Shown here piece by piece: positions 53,480 through 61,326 of a stretch of DNA of 64,000 nt. How positions within the stretch are numbered: the first letter of the stretch is position 1; the number at the start of each line of letters is the position of its first letter. Made by a program: the position numbers and the translations under genes. Under the pieces are notes generated by a model. It saw only the letters and a list, made by a program, of their open reading frames with translations. It ran no database searches and was not told the origin of the DNA. This DNA is from Aeromicrobium fastidiosum (GTDB lineage: Bacteria > Actinomycetota > Actinomycetes > Propionibacteriales > Nocardioidaceae): NCBI RefSeq assembly GCF_017876595.1, contig NZ_JAGIOG010000001.1, forward strand, positions 2,170,001-2,234,000, read 5' to 3'.

Positions 53480-54748
53480 ATGAACCAGCACCAGAGCTCA
53501 CCCATCGTCGTCATCGGCGCCGGCATCACAGGTCTCTCGATCGCTCACCACCTGCTCGCGGCAAGCGACCGTGAGGTCGTGGTGGTGGACTCGGGCGACG
53601 TCGGAAACGGGACGACTCCAGCCGGAGCCGGCTTCGTCGCCGAGTGGTCGACGGTCATCCCGCACCTGGGGCCGCAGGCGTACGCACTGCAGAAGTACTC
53701 GCTGGACTTCTACCGCGGCATCCACGAGTCAGGTCGCGACGTGCACTTTCGCGGCAACGGCAACATCGTGTTCTTCAACCACGAGGACACCCTGGCTGCC
53801 GGACTCGCCGCCATCGCGGCCGGCCCGTGCGCATCGGACCGCAACACTGTCGTGAGCGCGGCCGAGATCGGGGCGCTGACCGGCGGAGCCGTGGACGCAT
53901 CGGCGGTTGCCGGTGGAGTGCTGATGCCGTCGGGCATCCAGCTGGAGACGGGCTTGGCGATCCAACACATCGCTGAGGGTGTCGAGCAGCAAGGCGGCAC
54001 GATCCTGCGCGGTGTCACGATGGAGTCGCTCGAGATCGACGGCGGCCGCGTCGTGGGGGTGAACCTCTCGACCGGCCACATCGCCACCGACTCGGTGGTG
54101 CTCGCCGTGGGCGCGTGGCTCAACGCGGCGCTGGCGCAGGTCGACTGGAAGCTCCCGCTCGTGCCGTTCGTCGCGACGCGCTTCGTGACCGAGGACGTGG
54201 GCCTGTCGCCCGACATGCCCACCCTGCAGGGCAAGGACTTCCCGCTGTGGATCAGGGAGTCCGAAGGCGGATTCACGTGGGGCTCGACTCACGGTGCCGC
54301 GCCTGCGCACCGGCTCGGCGGCACGTGGAACGCGCTCGGCAAGGACGAGCGCTGGCGGCAGGACCTGGTCGACGCCATGGCCGCGGACGTCGACCGGGTG
54401 GCACAGGTGTTCCCGAAGCTGGCAGGCGCGCAGACGATCCGCGAGATCCAGGGCATGCCGGTCTACTCGGTCGACGGCGGGATGTTCGTCGGCGAGGTTC
54501 CCAACACCGCGGGCCTCTTCGCCGCCGGCGGCGACAACGAGAGCGGCGTGTCCCACGGCCCCGGCGTCGGTCGTCTCCTGGCCGATCTGGTCCTGGGACG
54601 CGACCCCATCTGCGACCCGACGCGGTTCAGGCTCGACCGCTTCGACCCGCAGGAGTACCCCGACCCCGAGTCGGTCGGTCAGCACTACGTGCGCGGCGGC
54701 GTCGGTTTCATCGCGGACGCGCACCGTGAGCCCATGCCGCTGAGCTGA
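53480..54748 (+). CDS. FAD-dependent amine/amino acid oxidoreductase (DAO family)
   Basis: A 422-residue DAO-family flavoprotein, distinct from the one at 46423. It has VVIGAGITGLSIAHHLL near 10-26, VVVVDSGDVGNGTTPAGAGFVAEW near 34-57, VVLAVGAWLNAALAQ near 195 and GLFAAGGDNESGVSHGPGVGRLLADLV near 345-371. D-amino acids, N-methyl amino acids or opines are typical substrates. It follows the solute-binding gene by 20 bases, in the same operon, so it likely acts on the imported compound. Its stop lies inside a run of CTGAG-like pentamers. Confidence 0.83.
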   Translation: MNQHQSSPIVVIGAGITGLSIAHHLLAASDREVVVVDSGDVGNGTTPAGAGFVAEWSTVIPHLGPQAYALQKYSLDFYRGIHESGRDVHFRGNGNIVFFNHEDTLAAGLAAIAAGPCASDRNTVVSAAEIGALTGGAVDASAVAGGVLMPSGIQLETGLAIQHIAEGVEQQGGTILRGVTMESLEIDGGRVVGVNLSTGHIATDSVVLAVGAWLNAALAQVDWKLPLVPFVATRFVTEDVGLSPDMPTLQGKDFPLWIRESEGGFTWGSTHGAAPAHRLGGTWNALGKDERWRQDLVDAMAADVDRVAQVFPKLAGAQTIREIQGMPVYSVDGGMFVGEVPNTAGLFAAGGDNESGVSHGPGVGRLLADLVLGRDPICDPTRFRLDRFDPQEYPDPESVGQHYVRGGVGFIADAHREPMPLS

Positions 54749-54879
54749 GCTGAACTGAGCTGATGCGTCGCCGGGCGACCCTGTTCTCGACGAGATCCAC
54801 ATCGTCCTGAGCGGGGTCGCCGTGCGCCGCTCCCGACTCTCTCCACCACACCTTCCCCCATCTCGAGAAAGAAGAACTC

Positions 54880-55980
54880 ATGCCGCAGATCGTTCGAGGA
54901 GTTGTCGCCCTGTCGAAGGGTGAGCCTGTTGTCACGACGAACATCGTGATTCCTGATCCGGGTCCGGGTGAGGCGGTGGTCGACATCAGTGCGTGCGGGG
55001 TGTGCCACACCGATCTGCACTATCGCGAGGGTGGCATCAACGACGAGTTCCCGTTCCTGCTGGGGCATGAGGCTGCGGGTGTCGTGGAGTCGGTCGGTGA
55101 GGGCGTCACCGACGTGGCTCCGGGTGACTTCGTGGTGCTGAACTGGCGGGCGGTGTGCGGGAGCTGTCGGGCGTGTCTGCGGGGGCGTCCGTGGTACTGC
55201 TTCAACACGCACAACGCGAAGCAGAAGATGACGCTCGAGGACGGCACCGAGCTGTCGCCCGCGCTGGGCATCGGTGCGTTCGCGGACAAGACGTTGGTGG
55301 CTGCGGGTCAGTGCACCAAGGTCGATCCGGCCGCGTCGCCGGCTGCGGTGGGCCTGTTGGGTTGCGGCGTCATGGCGGGTCTGGGCGCGGCAATCAACAC
55401 CGGCAACGTGCAGCGCGGCGACTCGGTCGCGGTGATCGGCTGCGGTGGCGTGGGCTCGGCGGCGATCGCCGGTGCGCGTCTGGCGAATGCGGCCAAGATC
55501 ATCGCGATCGATCTGGATGACCGCAAGCTCGAGTGGGCCAAGGGCATGGGCGCCACCCACACCATCAACGCCGGTGATGCTGCCAAGGATGGGGGCAGTG
55601 TGGTGGAGGCGATCCAGGCGTTGACCGGCGGCCATGGTGCCGATGTGGTGATCGATGCGGTGGGTCGTCCCGAGACGTGGAAGCAGGCGTTCTACGGTCG
55701 TGACCTGGCCGGCACGGTCGTGCTGGTCGGTGTCCCGACGCCCGACATGCAGCTCGAGCTTCCGTTGATCGACGTGTTCGGTCGTGGCGGGTCGCTGAAG
55801 TCGTCCTGGTACGGCGACTGCCTGCCGTCCAGGGATTTCCCGATGCTGGTCGACCTGTACCAGCAGGGACGGCTCGATCTCGACGCGTTCGTGACCGAGA
55901 CGATCGGCATCGACGACGTCGAGGCCGCGTTCGCCAAGATGCACCACGGCGACGTCCTGCGATCGGTCGTGACGCTCTGA
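54880..55980 (+). CDS. mscR: S-(hydroxymethyl)mycothiol dehydrogenase (mycothiol-dependent formaldehyde dehydrogenase)
   Basis: A 366-residue zinc-dependent class III alcohol dehydrogenase relative (MscR/AdhE2, Rv2259 type) oxidising the formaldehyde-mycothiol adduct. It has [13 protein letters not shown] at the start, the catalytic-zinc segment [14 protein letters not shown] near 39-52 and GHEAAGVVE, then the structural-zinc Cys set ([15 protein letters not shown]), and the NAD motif [15 protein letters not shown] near 184-198. The MBL gene overlaps its stop, the same pair as Rv2259-Rv2260. Formaldehyde from N-demethylation by nearby enzymes is the likely source. Confidence 0.9.
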   Translation: MPQIVRGVVALSKGEPVVTTNIVIPDPGPGEAVVDISACGVCHTDLHYREGGINDEFPFLLGHEAAGVVESVGEGVTDVAPGDFVVLNWRAVCGSCRACLRGRPWYCFNTHNAKQKMTLEDGTELSPALGIGAFADKTLVAAGQCTKVDPAASPAAVGLLGCGVMAGLGAAINTGNVQRGDSVAVIGCGGVGSAAIAGARLANAAKIIAIDLDDRKLEWAKGMGATHTINAGDAAKDGGSVVEAIQALTGGHGADVVIDAVGRPETWKQAFYGRDLAGTVVLVGVPTPDMQLELPLIDVFGRGGSLKSSWYGDCLPSRDFPMLVDLYQQGRLDLDAFVTETIGIDDVEAAFAKMHHGDVLRSVVTL

Positions 55981-56606
55981 TGACCGCACGGGTGCAGAAG
56001 GTCGTCACGTCGGGGCAGTTCGCCCTGGACGGCGGGTCCTGGGATGTCGACAACAACGTGTGGCTGGTCGGTGACGACGCCGAAGTGATCGTGATCGACG
56101 CACCCCACGACGCGCCGGCGATCCTGGATGCGATCGACGGACGAACGGTCGTGGCGATCGTGCTGACCCACGGGCACAACGACCACATCAACGCAGCCGT
56201 CGAGCTCAGCCGGGCCACCGGTGCCGACGTGTGGTTCCCGCCCGAGGACCGGATGCTGTGGGATGCCGAGCACGACACCCCGCCGGACCAGGAGCTGCAC
56301 TCGGGGGCCACGTTCGAGGTCGCCGGCACGACGCTGCGGGCGATCCCGACACCGGGTCACTCACCGGGCAGCACCTGCCTCTACGCACCCGACCTCGGTG
56401 TCGTCTTCAGTGGCGACACGCTCTTCAACGGCGGACCCGGTGCCACAGGCCGGTCGTACTCGGACTTCGACACCATCATCGAGTCGATCCGCGAACGCCT
56501 GCTCACGCTCCCGGACGAGACGGTCGTCCACACCGGCCACGGCGACGACACCAGCATCGGCGCCGAGAAGCCCCACCTCGACGACTGGATCACCCGCGGA
56601 TCCTGA
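55980..56606 (+). CDS. MBL-fold hydrolase, probable thioester hydrolase partner of MscR
   Basis: A 208-residue metallo-beta-lactamase-fold enzyme. The zinc motif LTHGHNDHIN near 61-70 is followed by PTPGHSPGSTCLY (His near 127) and VFSGDTLFNGGPG (Asp near 144), with a final HTGHGDDT. The glyoxalase-II-like layout and its TGATG-type overlap with mscR suggest it splits S-formylmycothiol to formate and mycothiol, as inferred for Rv2260. That reaction is not shown by sequence alone. Confidence 0.87.
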   Translation: MTARVQKVVTSGQFALDGGSWDVDNNVWLVGDDAEVIVIDAPHDAPAILDAIDGRTVVAIVLTHGHNDHINAAVELSRATGADVWFPPEDRMLWDAEHDTPPDQELHSGATFEVAGTTLRAIPTPGHSPGSTCLYAPDLGVVFSGDTLFNGGPGATGRSYSDFDTIIESIRERLLTLPDETVVHTGHGDDTSIGAEKPHLDDWITRGS

Positions 56607-56659
56607 CCTGAGCGACACCGGCCGCGCGGCCACGACTGCACCCGGGGAGCGGAATCGAC

Positions 56660-57008
56660 ACTCGTCCGCCGGGGTGGATGGCTCGACCGCAACGATGACG
56701 CCGACCATCACCACAGCGGCTCCCAGCAGCTGGGCCGATGTGGCGGCCGCGAGCCCGACGGGTCCGGCGCCGGCCACGTAGCCGGTGGACCTGGTTGCGG
56801 GCTCGGTGCTGACGGCACCGCAGAAGCCGGTCGGGAAGATGGTGGAGAGCATGGCGAGGTCAAGAGAATTCTCCAGCGCTTGGTTGCGATCGGGGAATCT
56901 GGGGGCGCTTCAGTCGGCGTACGGCCACCAGGACGTAGGTGGCACATCCGCCGAGCCTGCCACCCGTATTGACGAGAGGCAGGCGGCGGCTGAGGGCGGC
57001 GGCGCATG
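56660..57008 (-). pseudogene. Decayed glutathione-independent formaldehyde dehydrogenase (FdhA-like) fragment
   Basis: On the minus strand, pieces of an FdhA-type zinc dehydrogenase line up in order but not in one frame. They are GGRLGGCATYVLV (compare family GGWVGGQAEYVMV), then after a frame change PYAD, a TGA stop, and FPDRNQALENSLDLAMLSTI leading into FPTGFCGAVS and the NAD-fold stretch YVAGAGPVGLAAATSAQLLG. The beginning, the metal sites and the C-terminal half are absent. The fragment fills most of the 430-base gap between the MBL gene and the cupin gene. Boundaries are approximate. It shows that this locus once held another formaldehyde oxidation gene. Confidence 0.7.
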
Positions 57009-57036
57009 ACATGTGCGGCCCTCAGCCACCTGCGGA

Positions 57037-57399
57037 TCACCGGGTGTAGACCACGAAGACCTTGCGAAGCCTCTCGTGCACGGTCCAGATGCCCTTCCAC
57101 CCGATCGGGAACAGGGCCGCCGTCCCGGCAGTCAGCTCGACAGGTTCGCCCCCATCCTCGTGGACGGTCATGCGGCCTTCGACGACCTGGATGAACTCGC
57201 CGCGGTCGATGAACTCCCACCGCGCTTCTCCGGGATCGGACTCCCACGAGCCGCTCGTGATGCTGCCGTCGTCGCTCCTGTAGGCGATGTAGGCGCGAAC
57301 GGGGATGTCGCCGCTGAGAGGCTGAGCGCTCGGCGGGGCGAGCAGGCTCTCGGTGAACTGCTCGGTGGCGAGCTCTGCGGCGCGGAATGTTGTCGTCAC
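57037..57399 (-). CDS. Cupin-domain protein
   Basis: A 120-residue single-cupin protein of the DUF861 / ureidoglycine-aminohydrolase-like type. It has WESDPGEARWEFIDRGEFIQVVEGRMTVH near 60-88 and AALFPIGWKGIWTVHERLRKVFVVY at the end. Usual metal-binding His residues are poorly conserved (REF..VVEG then a late His), so it may bind ligands without catalysis. These small cupins often accompany amino-acid or amine catabolic genes. GTG 57399 is chosen because AAGGAAG stands about seven bases before it; ATG 57417 would add six residues. Confidence 0.75.
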   Translation of the reverse strand: MTTTFRAAELATEQFTESLLAPPSAQPLSGDIPVRAYIAYRSDDGSITSGSWESDPGEARWEFIDRGEFIQVVEGRMTVHEDGGEPVELTAGTAALFPIGWKGIWTVHERLRKVFVVYTR

Positions 57400-57519
57400 G
57401 GTGTCTTCCTTGTGCAATCTGAGGACGGGGCGGTCGTCATCCTCGCGCGATCGGCCGGCGCGGTCCCCAGGCAGACGTCGCGACTACGCAGCACCAAGGT
57501 CGACAGGTGTCGGGAACTC

Positions 57520-58023
57520 TCAGATCGCGGCTGGCGTCGACCTGCCGAAGCCGGCGCTCGCCGTGAGGTGGTCCATGAGGGGTCGGGTGCGGAACGGGAG
57601 AGGTGTGGAGACGATCATCGTGGTCACGGTGTGCTGCACCCCGTCCAGCTGGATCATGTGCGTCACGACCTCCTGCAGCTCGCGGTGCGTCGGCGCAGCG
57701 ACACGGATCAGGAGATCCTCACGTCCCGCCTGAGTGTTGATCTCGAGCACGTGGACGACCTCGCTCAGTGCCGCGACGACCTGCGCCATCTTGCGCTGGT
57801 CGAGCTCGAGCGCGACGAACGCCTGGATCGGGACGCCGACGGCCTCGAGATCTATCAGCGGCATGAAGCCGTTGAGCACCCCGGTCTCCTCCAGGCGTCT
57901 GATGCGGGACATCACCGTGTTGCGAGCCACGCCGAGCGAGCTGGCCAGGTCGGCGACTGCCGATCGGGCGTTGTCGGTCAGCTTGCCGAGGATCTCGGAG
58001 TCGAGCCGGTCGATGCTGAGCAT
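57520..58023 (-). CDS. Lrp/AsnC family regulator, probable BkdR
   Basis: A 167-residue Lrp/AsnC protein. The HTH is LDSEILGKLTDNARSAVADLASSLGVARNTVMSRIRRLEETG near 6-47, and the ligand domain includes VLEINTQAGREDLLIRVAAPTHREL. It faces the valine/leucine-type dehydrogenase and 2-oxoacid dehydrogenase genes across 157 bases and is the expected sensor of branched-chain amino acids. ATG 58023 lies eight bases after GAGG; GTG 58032 is too close to that site. The gap holds an inverted repeat TTGG-CGAA-CCAA (58118-58129). Confidence 0.86.
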   Translation of the reverse strand: MLSIDRLDSEILGKLTDNARSAVADLASSLGVARNTVMSRIRRLEETGVLNGFMPLIDLEAVGVPIQAFVALELDQRKMAQVVAALSEVVHVLEINTQAGREDLLIRVAAPTHRELQEVVTHMIQLDGVQHTVTTMIVSTPLPFRTRPLMDHLTASAGFGRSTPAAI

Positions 58024-58117
58024 TTGTGACACCTCAGGACGTGTTCGACGGTGCGGACTGATGGTGGAGCTACATTGCGCGCATCACCATTGACCCAAAG
58101 TACCTGATCAGTCAACG

Positions 58118-58129
58118 TTGGCGAACCAA
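58118..58129. promoter_or_regulatory. Inverted repeat between the Lrp gene and the amino acid dehydrogenase gene
   Basis: TTGG and CCAA arms flank CGAA in a locally AT-richer part of the divergent gap, about 52 bases before the dehydrogenase ATG. It could be part of an Lrp operator. The arms are short, so chance is possible. Confidence 0.3.
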
Positions 58130-58180
58130 ATACATCATCTAACCCATGCTCAGATGATCAGATCGTATTGAGGAGGGCGC

Positions 58181-59269
58181 ATGAGTGCGTCGCAGCTGAC
58201 CGGAACCCGTCCGAGCATCTTCGAGCTGGGTGGCCAGATCGAGCTGGAATCCCACGAGCTCGTTCGCCTCCACCACGACGAGAAGACCGGCCTGAGGGCG
58301 ATCATCGCCATCCACGACACGCGCCTCGGACCGGCCCTCGGCGGCACCCGGTTCTACCCGTACGCGAGCGACGGGGATGCGTTGACCGACGTCCTGCGGC
58401 TCTCGGAGGGGATGACCTACAAGGCGGCCGCCGCGGGGTTGCCTCTCGGCGGAGGCAAGGCCGTCATCATCGGCGATCCCGCCACTGTGAAGTCGCCGGA
58501 GCTGCTCGAGGAGTACGGACGGTTCGTCGAGTCCCTGGGCGGGCGCTACGTCACGGCAGGGGACGTGGGAACGACGTCCGACGACATGGACGTGATCGGT
58601 CGGACGACGTCGCACGTCGTCGCGCGGACCATCGCGTCCGGCGGCTCGGGGGACAGCGGTCTCTCGACGGCCCTCGGCGTGTTCAGCAGCATGAAGGCGG
58701 CCGTGCGATTGGCGTTCGGCCGAGCGCCACTGGCACCGGTGACGGTGGGCGTCGAGGGTGCTGGCAAGGTCGGCTTCCAGCTCATCGGTCTCCTGGTCGA
58801 GGCGGGCGCACATGTGGTGTTCTGCGAGCAGGATCCGGTCGCCCGCGACCGTGTGCACCTGGCCTACCCGGACGTCGACGTGAGCGACTCGGTCATCGAC
58901 GCTGAGGTGGACGTCTACGCTCCGTGTGCCCTCGGCGCGACGCTGACCCACGAGTCGGTAGCCGACATCAAGGCACGCATCGTCTGCGGTGCTGCCAACA
59001 ATCAGCTGCTGACCGGCTCCGTCGAGGATGAACTGGCCGCGCGGGGCATCCTCTGGGTGCCCGACTACGTCGCCAATGCGGGCGGCCTGATCCAGGTCGC
59101 CGCCGAGCTCCACAGCGGTGACCTCGCCAAGGTGCCTGACCGGATCGGCGGACTGGCGGCCTTCGTGGAGACCATGCTGATCAAGGCGGCGGCCGACTCG
59201 GTCACCCCGGGTCACGCAGCACGCGCCATCGTCGACCGCCGGCTCGACCAGGTGACGGGCGCCAAGTGA
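58181..59269 (+). CDS. Branched-chain amino acid (valine/leucine) dehydrogenase
   Basis: A 362-residue NAD-dependent dehydrogenase of the Glu/Leu/Phe/Val family, giving the branched 2-oxoacid and ammonia. Catalytic lysine regions are MTYKAAAAGLPLGGGKAVIIGDP near 78-100. YVTAGDVGTTSDDM near 124-137 and the Rossmann motif VGVEGAGKVGFQLIGLL near 188-204 follow, and VPDYVANAGG near 292-301 is typical of valine/leucine/phenylalanine dehydrogenases. It starts behind GAGGAGGG and overlaps the next E1-alpha gene (TGATG), which would use its product. Phenylalanine as substrate cannot be excluded. Confidence 0.88.
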   Translation: MSASQLTGTRPSIFELGGQIELESHELVRLHHDEKTGLRAIIAIHDTRLGPALGGTRFYPYASDGDALTDVLRLSEGMTYKAAAAGLPLGGGKAVIIGDPATVKSPELLEEYGRFVESLGGRYVTAGDVGTTSDDMDVIGRTTSHVVARTIASGGSGDSGLSTALGVFSSMKAAVRLAFGRAPLAPVTVGVEGAGKVGFQLIGLLVEAGAHVVFCEQDPVARDRVHLAYPDVDVSDSVIDAEVDVYAPCALGATLTHESVADIKARIVCGAANNQLLTGSVEDELAARGILWVPDYVANAGGLIQVAAELHSGDLAKVPDRIGGLAAFVETMLIKAAADSVTPGHAARAIVDRRLDQVTGAK

Positions 59270-60345
59270 TGACTGACGACCTCTTCAGCCTGCTCAGCCC
59301 CGAGGGGGTGCTGTCGGACTCGGCGGATGCGTCGGTCGACCTGCGGGGGATGTTCAGCGACATGGTCATGAGTCGGCGCATCGACACCGAGGCGATCGCC
59401 CTCCAGCGCCAGGGCGAGCTGGGCCTGTGGGCCTCGCTGCTCGGGCAGGAGGGGGCCCAGGTGGGGGCCGGCCGCGCGCTGCGCCCCCGCGACGTCGCCT
59501 TCCCGACCTATCGCGAGCACGGTGTCGCGTGGTGCCGGGGTGTTGACCCGGTGAGTCTGTTGGGGCTGTTTCGGGGAACCACCTTGGGCGGCTGGGACCC
59601 GACGACCAACAACTTCAACCTGTACACGTTGGTCATCGGTGCGCAGACCCTGCATGCGGTCGGCTATGCGATGGGCATCGTCCGCGACGGAGACGTCGGC
59701 ACGGGTGACCCCGATCGTGACCGCGCAGTGCTGGTCTTCCTCGGTGATGGGGCGCTGAGCGAGGGCGAGACGAACGAGGCATTCGTCTGGGCTGCGGCGC
59801 AGAACCTGCCGATCGTGTTCTTCTGCCAGAACAACCAATGGGCCATCTCGGCGCCGTACTCGGTGCAGAGCCGGGTGCCGGTGGCCCAGCGGGCGCAGGG
59901 CTTCGGGTTCCGAGGGGTCAGGGTGGACGGCAATGACGTCGTCGCCAGCCACGCGGCGACCGTCGAGGCTCTCGAGCACGCCAGGGCCGGCAACGGGCCC
60001 ACGTTGATCGAGGCGTTCACGTATCGCCGCAACCCGCACACGACCTCGGACGACGACGGCCGCTACCGCGAGGGTGCGGTCACCGACGACTGGACGACCC
60101 TCGACCCGATCGAGCGCCTCCGCACCCACCTCACCGGCATCGGCACGGGCGAGGAGTTCTTCGCCGGCGTCGCCGCCGAGGAGGCCGATCTGAGCGAGCG
60201 GCTGCGCGCGGGGTGTCGCGCGCTGCCCGACCCGAGCCCGGAGTCCCCGTTCCTGCACACGTACGTCGACATGCCGGCAGATCTGGAGCAGCAGATGCAC
60301 GACCACGTCGAGTACGTCGCCGCAGGAGAGGTGGACCCGGCATGA
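59269..60345 (+). CDS. Branched-chain 2-oxoacid dehydrogenase E1 alpha (second complex)
   Basis: A 358-residue E1-alpha. It has IALQRQGELGLWASLLGQEGAQVGAGRAL near 43-72, FPTYREHGVAW near 78, and the thiamine-diphosphate motif FLGDGALSEGETNEAFVWAA ending in QNNQWAIS near 160-190. RRNPHTTSDD is typical of BCKDH E1-alpha. Its ATG overlaps the amino acid dehydrogenase stop and its own stop overlaps the E1-beta start. Coupling to a branched-chain dehydrogenase supports valine/leucine/isoleucine degradation. Paralogous to 18774-19856. Confidence 0.92.
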   Translation: MTDDLFSLLSPEGVLSDSADASVDLRGMFSDMVMSRRIDTEAIALQRQGELGLWASLLGQEGAQVGAGRALRPRDVAFPTYREHGVAWCRGVDPVSLLGLFRGTTLGGWDPTTNNFNLYTLVIGAQTLHAVGYAMGIVRDGDVGTGDPDRDRAVLVFLGDGALSEGETNEAFVWAAAQNLPIVFFCQNNQWAISAPYSVQSRVPVAQRAQGFGFRGVRVDGNDVVASHAATVEALEHARAGNGPTLIEAFTYRRNPHTTSDDDGRYREGAVTDDWTTLDPIERLRTHLTGIGTGEEFFAGVAAEEADLSERLRAGCRALPDPSPESPFLHTYVDMPADLEQQMHDHVEYVAAGEVDPA

Positions 60346-61313
60346 GCACCGCGATGGCCCACGCCCTCAACGAAGGCCTGCGCTCGGTCATGGAGGAGGA
60401 CCCGAAGGTCCTGCTGATCGGCGAGGACATCGGCCGGCTCGGGGGCGTGTTCCGGGTCACCGACGGCCTGCAGAAGGACTTCGGCGACGCCCGCGTCGTC
60501 GACTCGCCGCTGGGCGAGGCCGGCATCGTCGGCAGCGCGATCGGCCTGGCCATGGCCGGCTACCGGCCCGTGTGCGAGATCCAGTTCGACGGCTTCGTGT
60601 TCCCCGCGATGAACCAGATCATCACGCAGCTGGCCAAGTACCGGCACCGCTCCGAGGGGACGGTGACGCTGCCCGTCGTCATCCGCATCCCCGTCGGCGG
60701 CGGCATCGGCGCCATCGAGCACCACTCGGAGTCGCCCGAGGCGTACTTCGCGCACACGGCCGGCCTGAGGGTCGTCAGCCCGTCGTCGGCGCAGGAGGCG
60801 TACGACCTCATCCGGATGGCGGTGCGCAGCGACGACCCCGTGATCTTCCTCGAGCCCAAGCACAACTACTGGCTCAAGGGCGAGATCGACCGTGCCGCGA
60901 CACCGGCGCCGTTCGGCAGCGCCCAGGTCGTGCGTCCCGGCGACGACCTGACGCTCGTGACGTACGGCGCGCTGGTGCCGACCGCCGTCAAGGTGGCTGC
61001 CGCTGCCGCCGAGGACGGCCGGTCCGTCGAGGTCATCGACCTGCGCTCGCTGTCGCCGATCGACGATGCGACGATCTTCGCCTCGGTCGAGAGGACGGGA
61101 CGGCTGGTCGTCGCGCACGAGGCGTCGCAGACCGCGGGCCTGGGTGCCGAGATCGCCGCCCGTGTGCAGGACGCGATGTTCTACTCGCTCGAGGCACCCG
61201 TGATCCGGGTGACGGGCTACGACACGCCGTACCCGGCGAGCCGCCTGGAGGGCGACTGGCTGCCCGGGCTCGACCGCATCCTCGACGCCATCGACCGCAG
61301 CTTCACGTACTGA
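60342..61313 (+). CDS. Branched-chain 2-oxoacid dehydrogenase E1 beta (second complex)
   Basis: A 323-residue E1-beta with MAHALNEGLRSVMEEDPKV, GEDIGRLGGVFRVTDGL, DSPLGEAGIVGSAIGLAMAGYRPV (thiamine-activating Glu) and IQFDGFVFPAMNQIITQ in the first 95 residues. The C-terminal part has VAHEASQTAGLGAEIAARV. Its start overlaps the E1-alpha stop as ATGA. The E2 gene follows after 13 bases. No E3 follows. Confidence 0.93.
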   Translation: MSTAMAHALNEGLRSVMEEDPKVLLIGEDIGRLGGVFRVTDGLQKDFGDARVVDSPLGEAGIVGSAIGLAMAGYRPVCEIQFDGFVFPAMNQIITQLAKYRHRSEGTVTLPVVIRIPVGGGIGAIEHHSESPEAYFAHTAGLRVVSPSSAQEAYDLIRMAVRSDDPVIFLEPKHNYWLKGEIDRAATPAPFGSAQVVRPGDDLTLVTYGALVPTAVKVAAAAAEDGRSVEVIDLRSLSPIDDATIFASVERTGRLVVAHEASQTAGLGAEIAARVQDAMFYSLEAPVIRVTGYDTPYPASRLEGDWLPGLDRILDAIDRSFTY

Positions 61314-61326
61314 GGGCAGGACCCAC

